From Curvivirga aplysinae (GTDB taxonomy: Bacteria > Pseudomonadota > Alphaproteobacteria > UBA8366 > Aestuariispiraceae), in contig NZ_SMMC01000195.1 in NCBI RefSeq assembly GCF_009711445.1, forward strand, positions 1 to 36,930: a DNA stretch of 36,930 nt, in the 5' to 3' direction. Under the pieces are notes generated by a model. That model was not told where the DNA came from, searched no databases, and worked only from the letters and a program-made list of their open reading frames with translations. The translations under genes and the position numbers were made by a program. The stretch's first letter is position 1; every line of letters begins with the position of its first letter. This document shows positions 16,249-25,292 of the stretch, piece after piece.

Positions 16249-17874
16249 CTAGCGATCAAATTCGTCACCAAGATAAACTCGTTTCACTTCTTCATTGCGA
16301 ACGACCTCATTAGGTGTTCCTTCCATTAACACCTTGCCACCATGAAGAATATACGCACGATCAACAATTCCCAATGTTTCTCGTACATTATGATCAGTTA
16401 TCAAAACTCCTAATCCACGATCTTTCAAATGACTAACCAATTCACGGATATCTCTTACTGCGATGGGATCAATGCCAGCTAATGGTTCATCAAGTAAAAT
16501 AAAATGTGGCTGGGTTGCAAGAGCACGTGCAATTTCAAGGCGTCGACGTTCGCCACCTGAAAGAGCGACCGATGGGCTACGACGAAGATGGGAGATTGAA
16601 AATTCTTCCATTAAAGATTCAAGCATGGTTTCTCGTTCATCGCGACTTCCACCAACCGCTTCAAGAACCGCACGGATATTTTGTTCCACAGTCAAACCAC
16701 GGAAGATAGACGCTTCTTGAGGAAGGTAACCAATCCCCATGCGTGCACGACGATACATCGGCAAATCAGTGATTTCCTGACCGTCGAGGGAGATGACGCC
16801 TGCATCAGCGGGAATAAGCCCGCAAACCATATAGAAGCATGTGGTTTTCCCGGCGCCATTTGGTCCCAGAAGACCAACGGCCTCACCACGTTTCACATAG
16901 AGAGAAACATCTTTTAGAACAGGTCGTTTCTTATATGTTTTGCCTAGGTTACGAATTTCTAAACCTGCCGCGCCCGGCATATTTATAGAGTTACCAAATG
17001 TTGAAGTTTTTGAAGTTGTTGCTTTTTCCTGTGAAGGAAATGGCACCATATCTTCTTGCTCAAGAGAGCCTTCTTCGGTTTTAATATCTGCTGTTACTGT
17101 ATCCAAGATAGGAGTCACTTCTTCAAGAGGATTGGAAGGATCAAGAGATGGTGTGTCTTTACTGGATTGCAAGACGGTTGGAATATTGATTTCCAACTCA
17201 TTTCTTTCCTTATCTTTTTCCTCTTCCAGAATATCAATCTCAGTTTCTTCCATAGTAGGTAGCTTAGCTTCATCTAACTTTATAAGATTCTTTGATAATG
17301 TTGCTTCTGCAGTTGCGGATTTACCTAGCGTTAAATCATCGAGTTTGCCAGCACTCGGTGGCGGTAATATGTCCCCGGATGGCGACGCTTCTATTTGTTC
17401 GGTTTCGTCTGATTGATCGATTTTGAAGGCAGGTGGCGGTGGTGGTGTCACGGACAAATCATGAGATTTTTCAAGATTTTCTTTTAAAATTTCACCTGGA
17501 TTTTCGATGTAGGGCTTGGAAGGATATTCTTCTTTAGCAACTTCAATTCTACTCAGGATATTTTGAATATTCTGACTTAAATCCTTGTCAAGTAAAGGGG
17601 GGGCTTCTTTGTCTTGGCTGTCAGCAGTACTATCCTCAACTTCCGATGTTTGGTCGTTGATTAGAACTCTTTCTTCGATGGGGTCCTCTACGACTTCTTT
17701 TTCTTGCTTTGGAGGAATTTCCTGCTCTAAATCTAGAGAGGCACGTAAGGCACGTCGAGCTTCAGCAAAGGACTGTTCCCCGCGACTTTCATTTGAATCG
17801 CGTTCATTCAAGCTTTGCTGTGTCTTGGATCTTTTAAGATCCTTACTGTCATTTCGGCCTTTGAACCAGCTCAT
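16249..17874 (-). CDS. lptB: LPS export ATP-binding protein LptB with long N-terminal extension
   Basis: The C-terminal ~240 residues are a complete LptB ATPase that powers LPS extraction by LptFG: Walker [10 protein letters not shown] (337-345), Q-loop [13 protein letters not shown], signature [15 protein letters not shown] (438-452), Walker [14 protein letters not shown] (458-470) and H-loop ITDHN. Before this lie about 298 residues with no recognisable fold. A basic head ([17 protein letters not shown]) and an [13 protein letters not shown] helix are followed by acidic, Pro/Ser-rich sequence with TPPPPP and repeated E/D clusters. LptB is usually about 240 aa. An in-frame ATG at 16980 (M299, [16 protein letters not shown]) would give a standard 243-aa LptB but has no good ribosome-binding site. 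The start at 17874 is also weakly supported. Either the extension is real or two forms exist. Confidence 0.92.
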   Translation of the reverse strand: MSWFKGRNDSKDLKRSKTQQSLNERDSNESRGEQSFAEARRALRASLDLEQEIPPKQEKEVVEDPIEERVLINDQTSEVEDSTADSQDKEAPPLLDKDLSQNIQNILSRIEVAKEEYPSKPYIENPGEILKENLEKSHDLSVTPPPPPAFKIDQSDETEQIEASPSGDILPPPSAGKLDDLTLGKSATAEATLSKNLIKLDEAKLPTMEETEIDILEEEKDKERNELEINIPTVLQSSKDTPSLDPSNPLEEVTPILDTVTADIKTEEGSLEQEDMVPFPSQEKATTSKTSTFGNSINMPGAAGLEIRNLGKTYKKRPVLKDVSLYVKRGEAVGLLGPNGAGKTTCFYMVCGLIPADAGVISLDGQEITDLPMYRRARMGIGYLPQEASIFRGLTVEQNIRAVLEAVGGSRDERETMLESLMEEFSISHLRRSPSVALSGGERRRLEIARALATQPHFILLDEPLAGIDPIAVRDIRELVSHLKDRGLGVLITDHNVRETLGIVDRAYILHGGKVLMEGTPNEVVRNEEVKRVYLGDEFDR

Positions 17875-18039
17875 TATTTCGTATCAACCCTTATTGAAGG
17901 AGAAGGTGTTACCTTCAAGATAGCATTCTTCTGAACAGTATATAGCTGCTTCGTGTCAAACGACAATGTGTAATAAGCAAAAACTATACCGAATTTGATT
18001 TTTTTTGGATTATTAGGTGTGCTGTAGAGAGTTAGGTGC

Positions 18040-18867
18040 TCAATTACTGTTCAAGATCAAGCCTTTAACACGGCTATTGCCGCCAAGTAGCTTGCTGCGT
18101 CCTGTTTTCATATTTACTTCTGCGCATTCACCATTTAATTGGTTTTCTCCACGAGAAATTTTTACATTTCCGCATAAGGTCGCAATTTCTTTTTGAAGGT
18201 CGTAAACACCTTCTCGACCAGTCACAATTTCTGTTGGTGTTGAGATATGGACGCCGCTTGTGGCATCAATACGGGTTACTTCATTTTTACCGGTAGTGGC
18301 ATTCTCTCCGATGAAGGCAGTCATAACACCAGCTTGCATGCGTTTGTCTTCACTGATTAATAAGGCATCGCCACGTGCAACAGCGATGTTTTTTTGAGAC
18401 CAAAATTCCAAAGCATCACGTGCGGTGATTGTGGCGCGTGGATCAATAAGGCGCAGGTTTTGCCCGACCAATACAGCAACTTGTTGTTGCATATGGAATG
18501 CGCCTCTATCTCCATAAGCATTAGTGTCTTGCTGATTTACAACAACAGACCCTTCAGCATCGATACGGTGAACGTCTTGTTTATCATCGGCATTGGTTCG
18601 ATAGTGTGCGATTAACTCATCAGAGGTGATATTTAAGTCACCTTGTTTTGCAATCGCATTGCCAATTGCCTTGTAATAACCTTCTTGCTTTCCGGGTTCT
18701 TGCACCCACTCAATTCCATTGTCAGCTTCGATCTCGACGGGTTCGTTGGATTGGTCCTGTTGCAGGTTTGCTGTTTGCGCAAAAGCATGCATATGAAAAC
18801 TTGCCAAAAACATACTTAGGGCAAGGAAAAAACTGTTCCAAGTGTTACGTTTCGGTTGGTTTGTCAT
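18040..18867 (-). CDS. lptA: LPS transport periplasmic protein LptA (OstA-like)
   Basis: This periplasmic bridge protein carries LPS from LptC to LptD. The 275-aa product has a signal peptide (core FFLALSMFLASFHMHAFAQ, cleavage after AFA) and the OstA/LptA beta-jellyroll, visible as strands such as PVEIEADNGIEW, NITSDELIAHY, IDAEGSVVVNQQ and the closing CGNVKISRGENQLNGECAEVNMKTGRSKL. It is somewhat longer than E. coli LptA (about 185 aa), as usual in alphaproteobacteria. It lies 46 nt downstream of lptC. The following 165-nt gap before lptB has no clear promoter. Confidence 0.92.
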   Translation of the reverse strand: MTNQPKRNTWNSFFLALSMFLASFHMHAFAQTANLQQDQSNEPVEIEADNGIEWVQEPGKQEGYYKAIGNAIAKQGDLNITSDELIAHYRTNADDKQDVHRIDAEGSVVVNQQDTNAYGDRGAFHMQQQVAVLVGQNLRLIDPRATITARDALEFWSQKNIAVARGDALLISEDKRMQAGVMTAFIGENATTGKNEVTRIDATSGVHISTPTEIVTGREGVYDLQKEIATLCGNVKISRGENQLNGECAEVNMKTGRSKLLGGNSRVKGLILNSN

Positions 18868-18913
18868 AAAATCAATCTCTTGTATTCTTAATTACTTATT
18901 CAAAGTGAACATT

Positions 18914-19633
18914 TTAGTTCTTTTTATTGGTTGTGTCGTTGCCGGCACCAGTGAAGATGACTTTAGATTTTCCAATTAAATCTATTCTCTCACCACCATT
19001 ATGAATATGCAGGCCTTCCGCCTCTATGTAAATATCTTGGCCCACGCCTTCTACGGGAGCATCGGTAAAGCCACTACGATTTTTTAGGTCGACGCTCATC
19101 CTTTCTGATCGGAATTCTAGGCCCTGATCTTGAAAAGCGTTAACGCCTCCCCATAATTCAAGCATGTTCGTGTCTTGATACATGCGTCCTTTAGGGGCTG
19201 TGACAGCATACCAAGCATCATCTGCCCATAGAATATCACCTTTTGGTTCTTCTAAATCAATGACTGGTTTGTCTGGGTCGTTTTGTATCGCCCGATCTGC
19301 GGTAATTGTATAAGGTGAGCCTTTGTCGCCGTAGCCACCGTAACTTGCATCAAAGACCTGTAATTTTGTACTATCAATATCGGGATCGTCATTGAAAATA
19401 TTAAAGTCTTCGGTTTTTTGTAATAAGGGCCAAAGAATTATGCCTGCAACCATTGCAAGTGCAATTGTTGGCAATATGACCTTCATAAAGGAAACAAAGC
19501 GGCCATAATATGGGTTTAGGCGCGTAGATTTTTGACTTAATCGAATAGAAGTTCCGCGTCTCAAATCAGGACTATAAGATGGGGTATGCATATTATCCCT
19601 CTGTCTCTTATCCGTGTTTGAAATATCGCTCAT
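18914..19633 (-). CDS. lptC: LPS export system protein LptC
   Basis: This is a bitopic inner-membrane protein of 239 aa. A cytoplasmic basic N-terminus (LRRGTSIRLSQKSTRLNPYYGR) precedes one transmembrane helix (FMKVILPTIALAMVAGIILWPLL) and a periplasmic LptC beta-jellyroll (YTITADRAIQ, LWGGVNAFQDQGLEFRSERM, APVEGVGQDIYIEAEGLHI). It receives LPS from the LptB2FG transporter and passes it to LptA. AGGCAAATG precedes the ATG. Adjacent lptA and lptB complete the set; lptFG and lptD are outside the window. Confidence 0.92.
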   Translation of the reverse strand: MSDISNTDKRQRDNMHTPSYSPDLRRGTSIRLSQKSTRLNPYYGRFVSFMKVILPTIALAMVAGIILWPLLQKTEDFNIFNDDPDIDSTKLQVFDASYGGYGDKGSPYTITADRAIQNDPDKPVIDLEEPKGDILWADDAWYAVTAPKGRMYQDTNMLELWGGVNAFQDQGLEFRSERMSVDLKNRSGFTDAPVEGVGQDIYIEAEGLHIHNGGERIDLIGKSKVIFTGAGNDTTNKKN

Positions 19634-19800
19634 TCATTTGCCTGCAATATAAATTTGATTAAGTAAACTCTTGCCTTGGTATAGACCCAGAGGCTTCGTG
19701 CATGCAAGCTTAAAGCCGCATGAAATATGGAATATTTAAGATTGCATCAAATTTTATACAGTTTGTAGTGATCGATACGAAAGCGTTTGTTTATCGGATA

Positions 19801-20766
19801 TTAGACAACACCCGCCCGAAGGAAGTCATGCACATGGGCAATACCAACAGGTTTTTTATCATCTGTTACGAAGACGGCTGTAATTTTTGACTTATTCATT
19901 AGTGTTAAGGCTTCTGCTGCCAAGCTATCGGGAGTTATCGTGACGGGATCGGAGGTCATGATTGAATCAGCAGATTGATCCAATAAATCCGGTGCCATGT
20001 GTCGACGTAAATCGCCATCTGTTACGATGCCGGAAAGGTTGCCAATTTCGTCAGTAATACCAACACATCCAAATCTTTTTTCGGCCATGATAACAATTGC
20101 ATCGCGCATTTTAGTTCCGGAACCACAAAGGGGCAGCTCATTACTTTCATGCATTAAATCTTCTACGCGAAGTAATTGTTGACCCAGCTTTCCGCCAGGG
20201 TGGAAAGTATGGAAATCCTGCGCGGTAAAACCTTTTCGTTCCATTAAGGCAACAGATAATGCATCGCCTAAAGCCAAGGCCATTGTGGTGGATGTTGTTG
20301 GGGCGAGTCCCATGGTTGCGGCTTCCGGCATGGTTGGTAGGATAATCGGAATATCGGAATTTTTCGCCAATGTACTTCCAGTTTTTGAGGTGATACCGAT
20401 CATAGGAATTGAAAAGCGTTTTGCGAAATAAATTAGATCACTTAATTCTTTGGTTTCCCCAGAATTGGAAATTGCAATGACTGCATCTTCATTGGTGATC
20501 ATGCCTAAATCACCATGACTTGCTTCACCAGGATGGACAAACTGGGCGGGCGTGCCGGTTGATGCCATGGTTGCCGCAATCTTGCGTCCAATATGCCCAC
20601 TTTTGCCCATGCCAGAAATAATTACACGCCCTTTTACATTGTAAAGCATGGTGACAGCGTCACTGAAGTCACCGTTCAGGCTTTCCGAGAGGGCAGATAA
20701 AGCTTCGCTTTCAAGTTTAAGAACGCGACGTCCTGCATTTACATCTGTGGTTTTTTGATCAGACAT
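19801..20766 (-). CDS. kdsD: Arabinose-5-phosphate isomerase KdsD/KpsF
   Basis: This enzyme converts ribulose-5-phosphate to arabinose-5-phosphate, the first committed precursor of Kdo in LPS. The SIS domain (about 30-180) contains VIISGMGKSGHIGRKIAATM, TPAQFVHPGEASHGDLGMI and ISNSGETKEL. A catalytic-region segment DFHTFHPGGKLGQQLL follows. Two CBS domains end the protein (VEDLMHE.. and DSIMTSDPVTITPDS..). The frame continues upstream into rnd, but the ATG at 20766 (MSDQKTTDVNAGRRVL) gives the expected 321 aa. It lies 53 nt after rnd and is followed by lptC after a 167-nt gap. Confidence 0.94.
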   Translation of the reverse strand: MSDQKTTDVNAGRRVLKLESEALSALSESLNGDFSDAVTMLYNVKGRVIISGMGKSGHIGRKIAATMASTGTPAQFVHPGEASHGDLGMITNEDAVIAISNSGETKELSDLIYFAKRFSIPMIGITSKTGSTLAKNSDIPIILPTMPEAATMGLAPTTSTTMALALGDALSVALMERKGFTAQDFHTFHPGGKLGQQLLRVEDLMHESNELPLCGSGTKMRDAIVIMAEKRFGCVGITDEIGNLSGIVTDGDLRRHMAPDLLDQSADSIMTSDPVTITPDSLAAEALTLMNKSKITAVFVTDDKKPVGIAHVHDFLRAGVV

Positions 20767-20819
20767 GTTTCTTATTTCTTGTTTTATAAATTGAAAAGGT
20801 GAAGCGAGGTTTCCCAATA

Positions 20820-21431
20820 TTAGTGATGGAAAATATCCATTTCTTCCCAACCGCCTAAATCAAGTGCCGCACGTTCTGGTAGAAATTCAAAACATGATTG
20901 TGCTAATTCCATGCGATTTTCACGTTCAAGCATCATGTCTAACTTTGCTTTTAGGGCATGAAGATGGAGTACATCGCTGGCGGCATATTCTTTTTGCGCA
21001 TCCGTTAACTCGGCCGCAGCCCAATCAGATGATTGTTGTTGTTTTGAGATTTCAACGCCTAGCATTTCACGACAAAGAACGGCCAAGCCATGGCGATCTG
21101 TGTAAGTACGAACCAATTTAGCTGCAATTTTTGTGCAATAAACCGGATTGGAACGAACACCTAAATGTTTTTCCAGCATAGCAATATCAAAACGCCCAAA
21201 ATGGAACAGTTTGGTGACGGTTTCATCTGCCAACAGCTTTTTCATATTGGGTGCATCATATTCATCTGCCTTGAATTGAACTAAATGACAATCGCCATCA
21301 CCTGCTGACAGTTGCGCCAGACAAAGACGATCGCGTACCAAGCTTAAGCCTTGTGTCTCTGTGTCAATTGCTACGATTTTTCCTAAATCCAAACTGTCAG
21401 GTAAATCACCTTGATGCAGATAAATAGTCAC
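20820..21431 (-). CDS. rnd: Ribonuclease D (3'-5' exonuclease, short form)
   Basis: This is a DEDDy exonuclease likely involved in tRNA or structured RNA 3'-end trimming. Motif I is IVAIDTETQGL, motif II is HFGRFDIAML and motif III is YAASDVLHL with the DEDDy tyrosine. At 203 aa it lacks the C-terminal HRDC domain of E. coli RNase D (about 375 aa); the short form is normal for alphaproteobacteria. The reading frame is open back to 21512, but GTG at 21431 follows AAAGGA with 7-nt spacing and yields the typical start (V)TIYLHQGDLPDSL. It leads the kdsD-lpt cluster. Confidence 0.9.
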   Translation of the reverse strand: MTIYLHQGDLPDSLDLGKIVAIDTETQGLSLVRDRLCLAQLSAGDGDCHLVQFKADEYDAPNMKKLLADETVTKLFHFGRFDIAMLEKHLGVRSNPVYCTKIAAKLVRTYTDRHGLAVLCREMLGVEISKQQQSSDWAAAELTDAQKEYAASDVLHLHALKAKLDMMLERENRMELAQSCFEFLPERAALDLGGWEEMDIFHH

Positions 21432-21566
21432 GCGATAATCCTTTAAGAAATGCTGAGTTTGATAGAAAAACCAAGAATATACCAGTTTTTCCTGAGAAAC
21501 CAGCCCCTGCAATTCAAAGATTGCACAAGAATTAATGTTGCTTGATAGTTTTCTTGGGATAGCAGA

Positions 21567-21594
21567 ATATTAGAAGCGTTAAATCGAATATCAA
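21567..21594 (-). promoter_or_regulatory. Candidate sigma-70 promoter for the rnd-kdsD cluster
   Basis: On the minus strand TTGATA (21594-21589) is followed after 16 nt by TAATAT (21572-21567). This would give a leader of roughly 130 nt before the rnd GTG. Confidence 0.4.
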
Positions 21595-21709
21595 TGAAAT
21601 TGGGGGCAGCAGTTTCCCTATACGCATTTTATCATGCGCTTTATGTACCTAATCTTGTCCCCGCTTGTTTAACTACGGGTTGTTGACCTATTTTGGGATA
21701 GATATTTTC

Positions 21710-21738
21710 TTGACTCAATCTATATATCGAGATATTAC
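21710..21738 (+). promoter_or_regulatory. Sigma-70 promoter of the arsR-OYE unit
   Basis: TTGACT (21710-21715), 17-nt spacer, TATTAC (21733-21738). The spacing is ideal and the operator-like inverted repeat starts right after the -35 and covers the -10. Confidence 0.65.
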
Positions 21739-21751
21739 GATATATAGATTG
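21716..21751. promoter_or_regulatory. Operator-like perfect 14-bp inverted repeat
   Basis: CAATCTATATATCG (21716-21729) and its exact reverse complement CGATATATAGATTG (21738-21751), 8 nt apart. It overlaps the promoter spacer and -10 and ends 19 nt before the regulator's ATG, the expected position for autorepression by an ArsR-type dimer. Confidence 0.75.
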
Positions 21752-21770
21752 TTTGTTAGGAGTGATATTT

Positions 21771-22079
21771 ATGGATATGGAAAAAGCTGTTTCGGCATTG
21801 AATAATCCTATTCGTCGACAGATTTTACATTGGCTGAAAGACCGATCCAATTTCCCGCCGGCCTTGCCGGAACATAAAGACGCAGAAGGTGTTTGTGTGG
21901 GATATATTCAGGAAAAGGCCGGTTTATCCCAATCCACGATTTCGGCTTATATGAATGCCTTGAAGCAAGTGGGGTTTGTCGAGGCTGAACGTCATGGGCA
22001 ATGGACATTCTATTATCGAAATGAAGAAAAAATTCAGGAATTCCTAAATGCTATGAGCAACGAATTATCGATATCCTGA
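21771..22079 (+). CDS. ArsR-type winged-helix transcriptional regulator
   Basis: This 102-aa repressor-like protein has an ArsR-family fold: KAVSALNNPIRRQILHWL, the recognition region GYIQEKAGLSQSTISAYMNALKQVGFV and the wing EAERHGQWTFYYRNE. The arsenic-type CVC metal motif is absent; a single cysteine, C42 (GVCVGY), precedes the recognition region. TAGGAG precedes the ATG at 21771 by 9 nt; the open frame extends to a TTG at 21753, which is less likely. It sits 36 nt before an Old Yellow Enzyme gene, and its promoter carries a strong inverted repeat. It is inferred to repress itself and the reductase in response to a reactive electrophile or other thiol signal. Confidence 0.88.
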   Translation: MDMEKAVSALNNPIRRQILHWLKDRSNFPPALPEHKDAEGVCVGYIQEKAGLSQSTISAYMNALKQVGFVEAERHGQWTFYYRNEEKIQEFLNAMSNELSIS

Positions 22080-22115
22080 CGTCGCAATAGTTTTCTAAAA
22101 TCAAGGAGTTGAATT

Positions 22116-23333
22116 ATGATTGAGCAACCATTGAAGTTGCCAAACGGCACCCTATTGAAAAATCGCATTGTAAAATCCGCCATGTCTGAAGCCTTGGCAG
22201 ATGCGCATAACAATACGACCGACGGGCATATCAATTTATTTGAAAGATGGGGTGAAGGCGGGGCAGCGCTTTTGATTACTGGCAATACACCCGTGGATCG
22301 TTGGCATCTGGAACATGCGGGTAATTTCGTGCTGGATGAAAAGACGGATGCTGAACAGACCAAGCGCTTAACAGCAGCAGCGAAAAAACATGGGGCAAAA
22401 ATTCTAGCGCAATTGGCTCATGCGGGCCGCCAAGTGCCAGAAGCGATCAACCCGACACCCTTATCTGTTTCGGAACTAAAACTGGATTTACCGGGATATG
22501 GGCAACCCAAATCCGCAACGGAAGAAGAATTACAAGCCACAATAGCGAAATTTGTAACCTCTGCTGGCTTGGCGAAAGATTATGGATTTGATGGGGTGCA
22601 AATTCACGCCGCTCACGGCTATTTATTAAGTTCTTCCCTCTCCCCACGGATAAATATGCGTGATGATGCATGGGGTGGCTCTTTGGAAAAGCGCGCGCGT
22701 CTGGTTCTTTCCGTTGTGCGGGCGGTACGTGAAAAAGTCGGCAAAGATTTTATCGTCGCAGTGAAGCTGAATTCATCTGATTTCCAAAAGGGTGGTTTTA
22801 GTCACGAAGATAGTATCGAAACGGCAAAGATGCTTGAAAAAGAAGGGGTGGATTTCATTGAAATTTCTGGTGGGAATTTTGAAACACCTGTGGCCTATGC
22901 CCATAAATCCAAGCAGGAAAGCACAAAAATCCGCGAGGCCTATTTCCTTGAATATGCAAAAGACATTAAGGCAGCGCTAGATATTCCGGTGATGGTGACT
23001 GGTGGATTTCGTTCACGTGAAGTGATGGAAAATGCATTAACAAATGGCGATGCGGATTTAATCGGTATCGGACGTCCCTTTATCATCGATCCTGAATTTC
23101 CGAGCAAATTATTCACAGGCGACATGGATATGATTCCGGCGGTAGAACGGGATTTCCCACCTGCCCAAGATTTGCCAAGAGGCGCGGTTTTAAACTGGTT
23201 CTGTCATCAACTTGCCTTGCACGGCACCGCCGGGGACTCGGATTTATCCGTGCCTGTGGTGGAAGGGCATGAGAAATATTTGGACTATATTGAAACCTCA
23301 ACTAAGAGATTGCTGGAAACCAGAGGACAATAA
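22116..23333 (+). CDS. NADH:flavin oxidoreductase, Old Yellow Enzyme family
   Basis: This FMN-dependent TIM-barrel ene-reductase of 405 aa resembles NemA/OYE-like enzymes that reduce activated alkenes, quinones or nitro compounds. Family hallmarks are LKNRIVKSAMSEALAD at the N-terminus, LAQLAHAGRQ, the substrate/FMN motif QIHAAHGYLLSSSLSPRINMR with DDAWGGSLEKRARL, VTGGFRSREVME and GDADLIGIGRPFI for phosphate binding. It lacks the C-terminal Fe-S and NAD domains of 2,4-dienoyl-CoA reductase. AAGGAG lies 7 nt before the ATG. It follows an ArsR-type regulator in one transcription unit. No terminator is evident after the gene. Confidence 0.92.
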   Translation: MIEQPLKLPNGTLLKNRIVKSAMSEALADAHNNTTDGHINLFERWGEGGAALLITGNTPVDRWHLEHAGNFVLDEKTDAEQTKRLTAAAKKHGAKILAQLAHAGRQVPEAINPTPLSVSELKLDLPGYGQPKSATEEELQATIAKFVTSAGLAKDYGFDGVQIHAAHGYLLSSSLSPRINMRDDAWGGSLEKRARLVLSVVRAVREKVGKDFIVAVKLNSSDFQKGGFSHEDSIETAKMLEKEGVDFIEISGGNFETPVAYAHKSKQESTKIREAYFLEYAKDIKAALDIPVMVTGGFRSREVMENALTNGDADLIGIGRPFIIDPEFPSKLFTGDMDMIPAVERDFPPAQDLPRGAVLNWFCHQLALHGTAGDSDLSVPVVEGHEKYLDYIETSTKRLLETRGQ

Positions 23334-23482
23334 GCGCATTAGTAACATTTGAAAAAGCCGCCGCATATTCCAGAAGCACGGACGTACTGATCGAAAAGAT
23401 AAAAGCGCTATATCCAAGATACAGCAATCTGGCTTCTTTAGAACCCAGCGCCAAAGTCATAATGGGCGAAATGGAGTGGTAA
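23306..23482 (+). pseudogene. Possible gene remnant, 58 codons without a start
   Basis: Just after the OYE gene, in another frame, a stretch is open from 23306 to a stop at 23480-23482. It reads like protein, with segments such as TFEKAAAYSRSTDVLIEK and KALYPRYSNLASLEPSAK, but has no ATG, GTG or TTG near its beginning. I do not recognise the family. It may be the C-terminal remnant of a decayed gene or a chance open frame. Confidence 0.25.
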
Positions 23483-23617
23483 TTTTAGTTTTCCAAAGCT
23501 CACAGGATCTCTGAAATTGGCTTAATTGCTACTCTCAGAGGTCGCAAATCTAATCAATGAAGCATTAGTGTTTCTGGTGATCGTTTAACAGGGTAGATTT
23601 ATGAATAATCTATACCT

Positions 23618-23755
23618 TTATTTGTCAGCTTTATGTCTTCTACATCTTTCTGAACAATATTTCACATCATCCCACACTTTACGCCATTTCTTTCGCCAGC
23701 TGAAGGGACGTTTACAAATAATACAAGTTTTCTGGGGAAGGTTTTGTTTTTTCAA
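23618..23755 (-). CDS. DUF2256 family zinc-ribbon-like small protein
   Basis: This 45-aa protein starts at TTG (23755) and reads [18 protein letters not shown], then [19 protein letters not shown]. The C-x2-C plus C-x3-C pairs and the basic, tryptophan-rich centre are the DUF2256 signature; metal binding is likely but unproven. It lies 11 nt after the iron-sulfur photolyase gene on the same strand. DUF2256 genes are known companions of photolyase/cryptochrome genes. A second in-frame TTG at 23761 is possible; neither start has a clear ribosome-binding site, so expression probably depends on translation of the upstream gene. Too short for ordinary gene calling. Confidence 0.82.
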   Translation of the reverse strand: MKKQNLPQKTCIICKRPFSWRKKWRKVWDDVKYCSERCRRHKADK

Positions 23756-23765
23756 TATCAAAACT

Positions 23766-25292
23766 TTAGGTTAAGGCCTCAAGGAAGCTTTCGCTGTCTC
23801 TTGCGATTGCCTGTTTCTTTTCATCGTTCATGCGATCATATGTTTTGTACATCATGCCTATTCGATGATTGGATTGAAGTTTTTCGCGATTACGAGAAAG
23901 AAAATCCCAATAGAGATAATTGAATGGGCAAGCATCTGGTCCATTTTTCTTGGTCACTTTGTAGCTACAGTTTTGACAATAGTTTGACATTTTCTGGATA
24001 TAACTGCCCCCCGCAGCATAAGGCTTACTTGCAAGGAAGCCGCCATCTGCAAATAAGATCATACCAGTTACATTTGGTAGCTCGACCCATTCATAGGCAT
24101 CGGCATAAACAATCATAAACCATTCGTTCACTTCGTCAGGGTTTATACCAGCGAGTAAAGCAAAATTTCCAAGCACCATTAACCGTTGTATGTGATGTGC
24201 ATAGGCATTTTGTTTAGTTTCAAGTATGCATTGGCGCAAACAATTCATCTTTGTCTGTGCAGACCAATAAAAGGAAGGGAGTGATGCTTTTGCGTTAAAG
24301 AAATTTTGTGTGCCATAATCCGGCATTTTCAACCAATAGATACCACGTATATATTCACGCCAACCCAGTATCTGTCGAATAAATCCTTCTACAGCATTAA
24401 GCGGAGCATGACCTTTGTAATAGGCATGTTCAGCCGCGCGGATACATTCTAAAGGTAACAAGAGGCCGCAGTTCATATAGAAACTTAGATGGGAATGATA
24501 CATCCACGGCTCGTTCTGTATCATGGCGTCTTGATAATCTCCGAACATAGGTAGTCTATGTTGGATAAAATGTTCAAGTACCTTCAGAGCTTGTTTGCGA
24601 TCCACTGCAAAGTGAAAAGGTTTCAGATTACCGAAATGATCACCAAAGTATGAATCAACAAGATCTAAAACGTCGATTGTTATCTGATTTTTTTGGATCT
24701 TGAAAGGACTGGGGATAGATAGGGTGTCAGCAGGTGGTTTACGATTTTCGCTATCATAATTCCACTTCCCGCCAACGGGCATACCATTATCCATCAGGAT
24801 ATTATATCTTTTTCGCATATCTCGATAAAAATATTCCATCCGTAATTGTTTTCGATCTTTTGCCCATTGTGCAAACTCGTTTGGCTGGCAAAGAAATCTG
24901 GTGTCGGGTCTGATTTCAACTGTTATAGAAAGCTTGTCTTCCCATCCCAACATCTCAGAAAGCAAACGATATTCTCCTGGGAAAGTCAGAACGATATTCT
25001 CAATCCAATAGTTCTCGGTTATCCGTTTAACCTCGCCAAAGAGCGTTCCCGTATTATCGGCAGCGTCTATTTTGACATATTGGATATTAAAAGAGTTATC
25101 TTTTAGTTTTTTTGCAAAATGCCGCATGGCAGAGAAGAGAAAAGCGATCTTTTTCTTATGATGTTTTACATATGTTGCTTCACCTATGACTTCGCACATC
25201 AAGATCATGTCTTGATCTTTACGAAACCCCTCAAGGCATGAAATTGTTTCAGACAGTTGATCTCCCAAAATAAGATGTAAATTCCTGCTCAT
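23766..25292 (-). CDS. phrB: Iron-sulfur bacterial cryptochrome/(6-4) photolyase
   Basis: This 508-aa protein belongs to the deoxyribodipyrimidine photolyase-related (FeS-BCP/CryPro) group, like Agrobacterium PhrB, which repairs (6-4) photoproducts using FAD and blue light. The N-terminal antenna domain begins [10 protein letters not shown]. The FAD-binding helical half includes [18 protein letters not shown] and [18 protein letters not shown]. The four [4Fe-4S] cysteines are present: C351, C439, C442 and C455 (YCQNCSYKV and [12 protein letters not shown]), almost the same numbering as in PhrB. The conserved active-site histidine lies in YAHHIQ (H366/H367). It starts with a 4-nt ATGA overlap with the upstream photolyase gene, so the two are translationally coupled. 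Confidence 0.93.
   Translation of the reverse strand: MSRNLHLILGDQLSETISCLEGFRKDQDMILMCEVIGEATYVKHHKKKIAFLFSAMRHFAKKLKDNSFNIQYVKIDAADNTGTLFGEVKRITENYWIENIVLTFPGEYRLLSEMLGWEDKLSITVEIRPDTRFLCQPNEFAQWAKDRKQLRMEYFYRDMRKRYNILMDNGMPVGGKWNYDSENRKPPADTLSIPSPFKIQKNQITIDVLDLVDSYFGDHFGNLKPFHFAVDRKQALKVLEHFIQHRLPMFGDYQDAMIQNEPWMYHSHLSFYMNCGLLLPLECIRAAEHAYYKGHAPLNAVEGFIRQILGWREYIRGIYWLKMPDYGTQNFFNAKASLPSFYWSAQTKMNCLRQCILETKQNAYAHHIQRLMVLGNFALLAGINPDEVNEWFMIVYADAYEWVELPNVTGMILFADGGFLASKPYAAGGSYIQKMSNYCQNCSYKVTKKNGPDACPFNYLYWDFLSRNREKLQSNHRIGMMYKTYDRMNDEKKQAIARDSESFLEALT

Noticed and set aside
16249-16980. Starting lptB at the internal ATG 16980 to give a standard-length protein.
   Set aside because: No ribosome-binding site precedes it and the frame is open for ~900 nt upstream with protein-like composition; kept as an alternative only.
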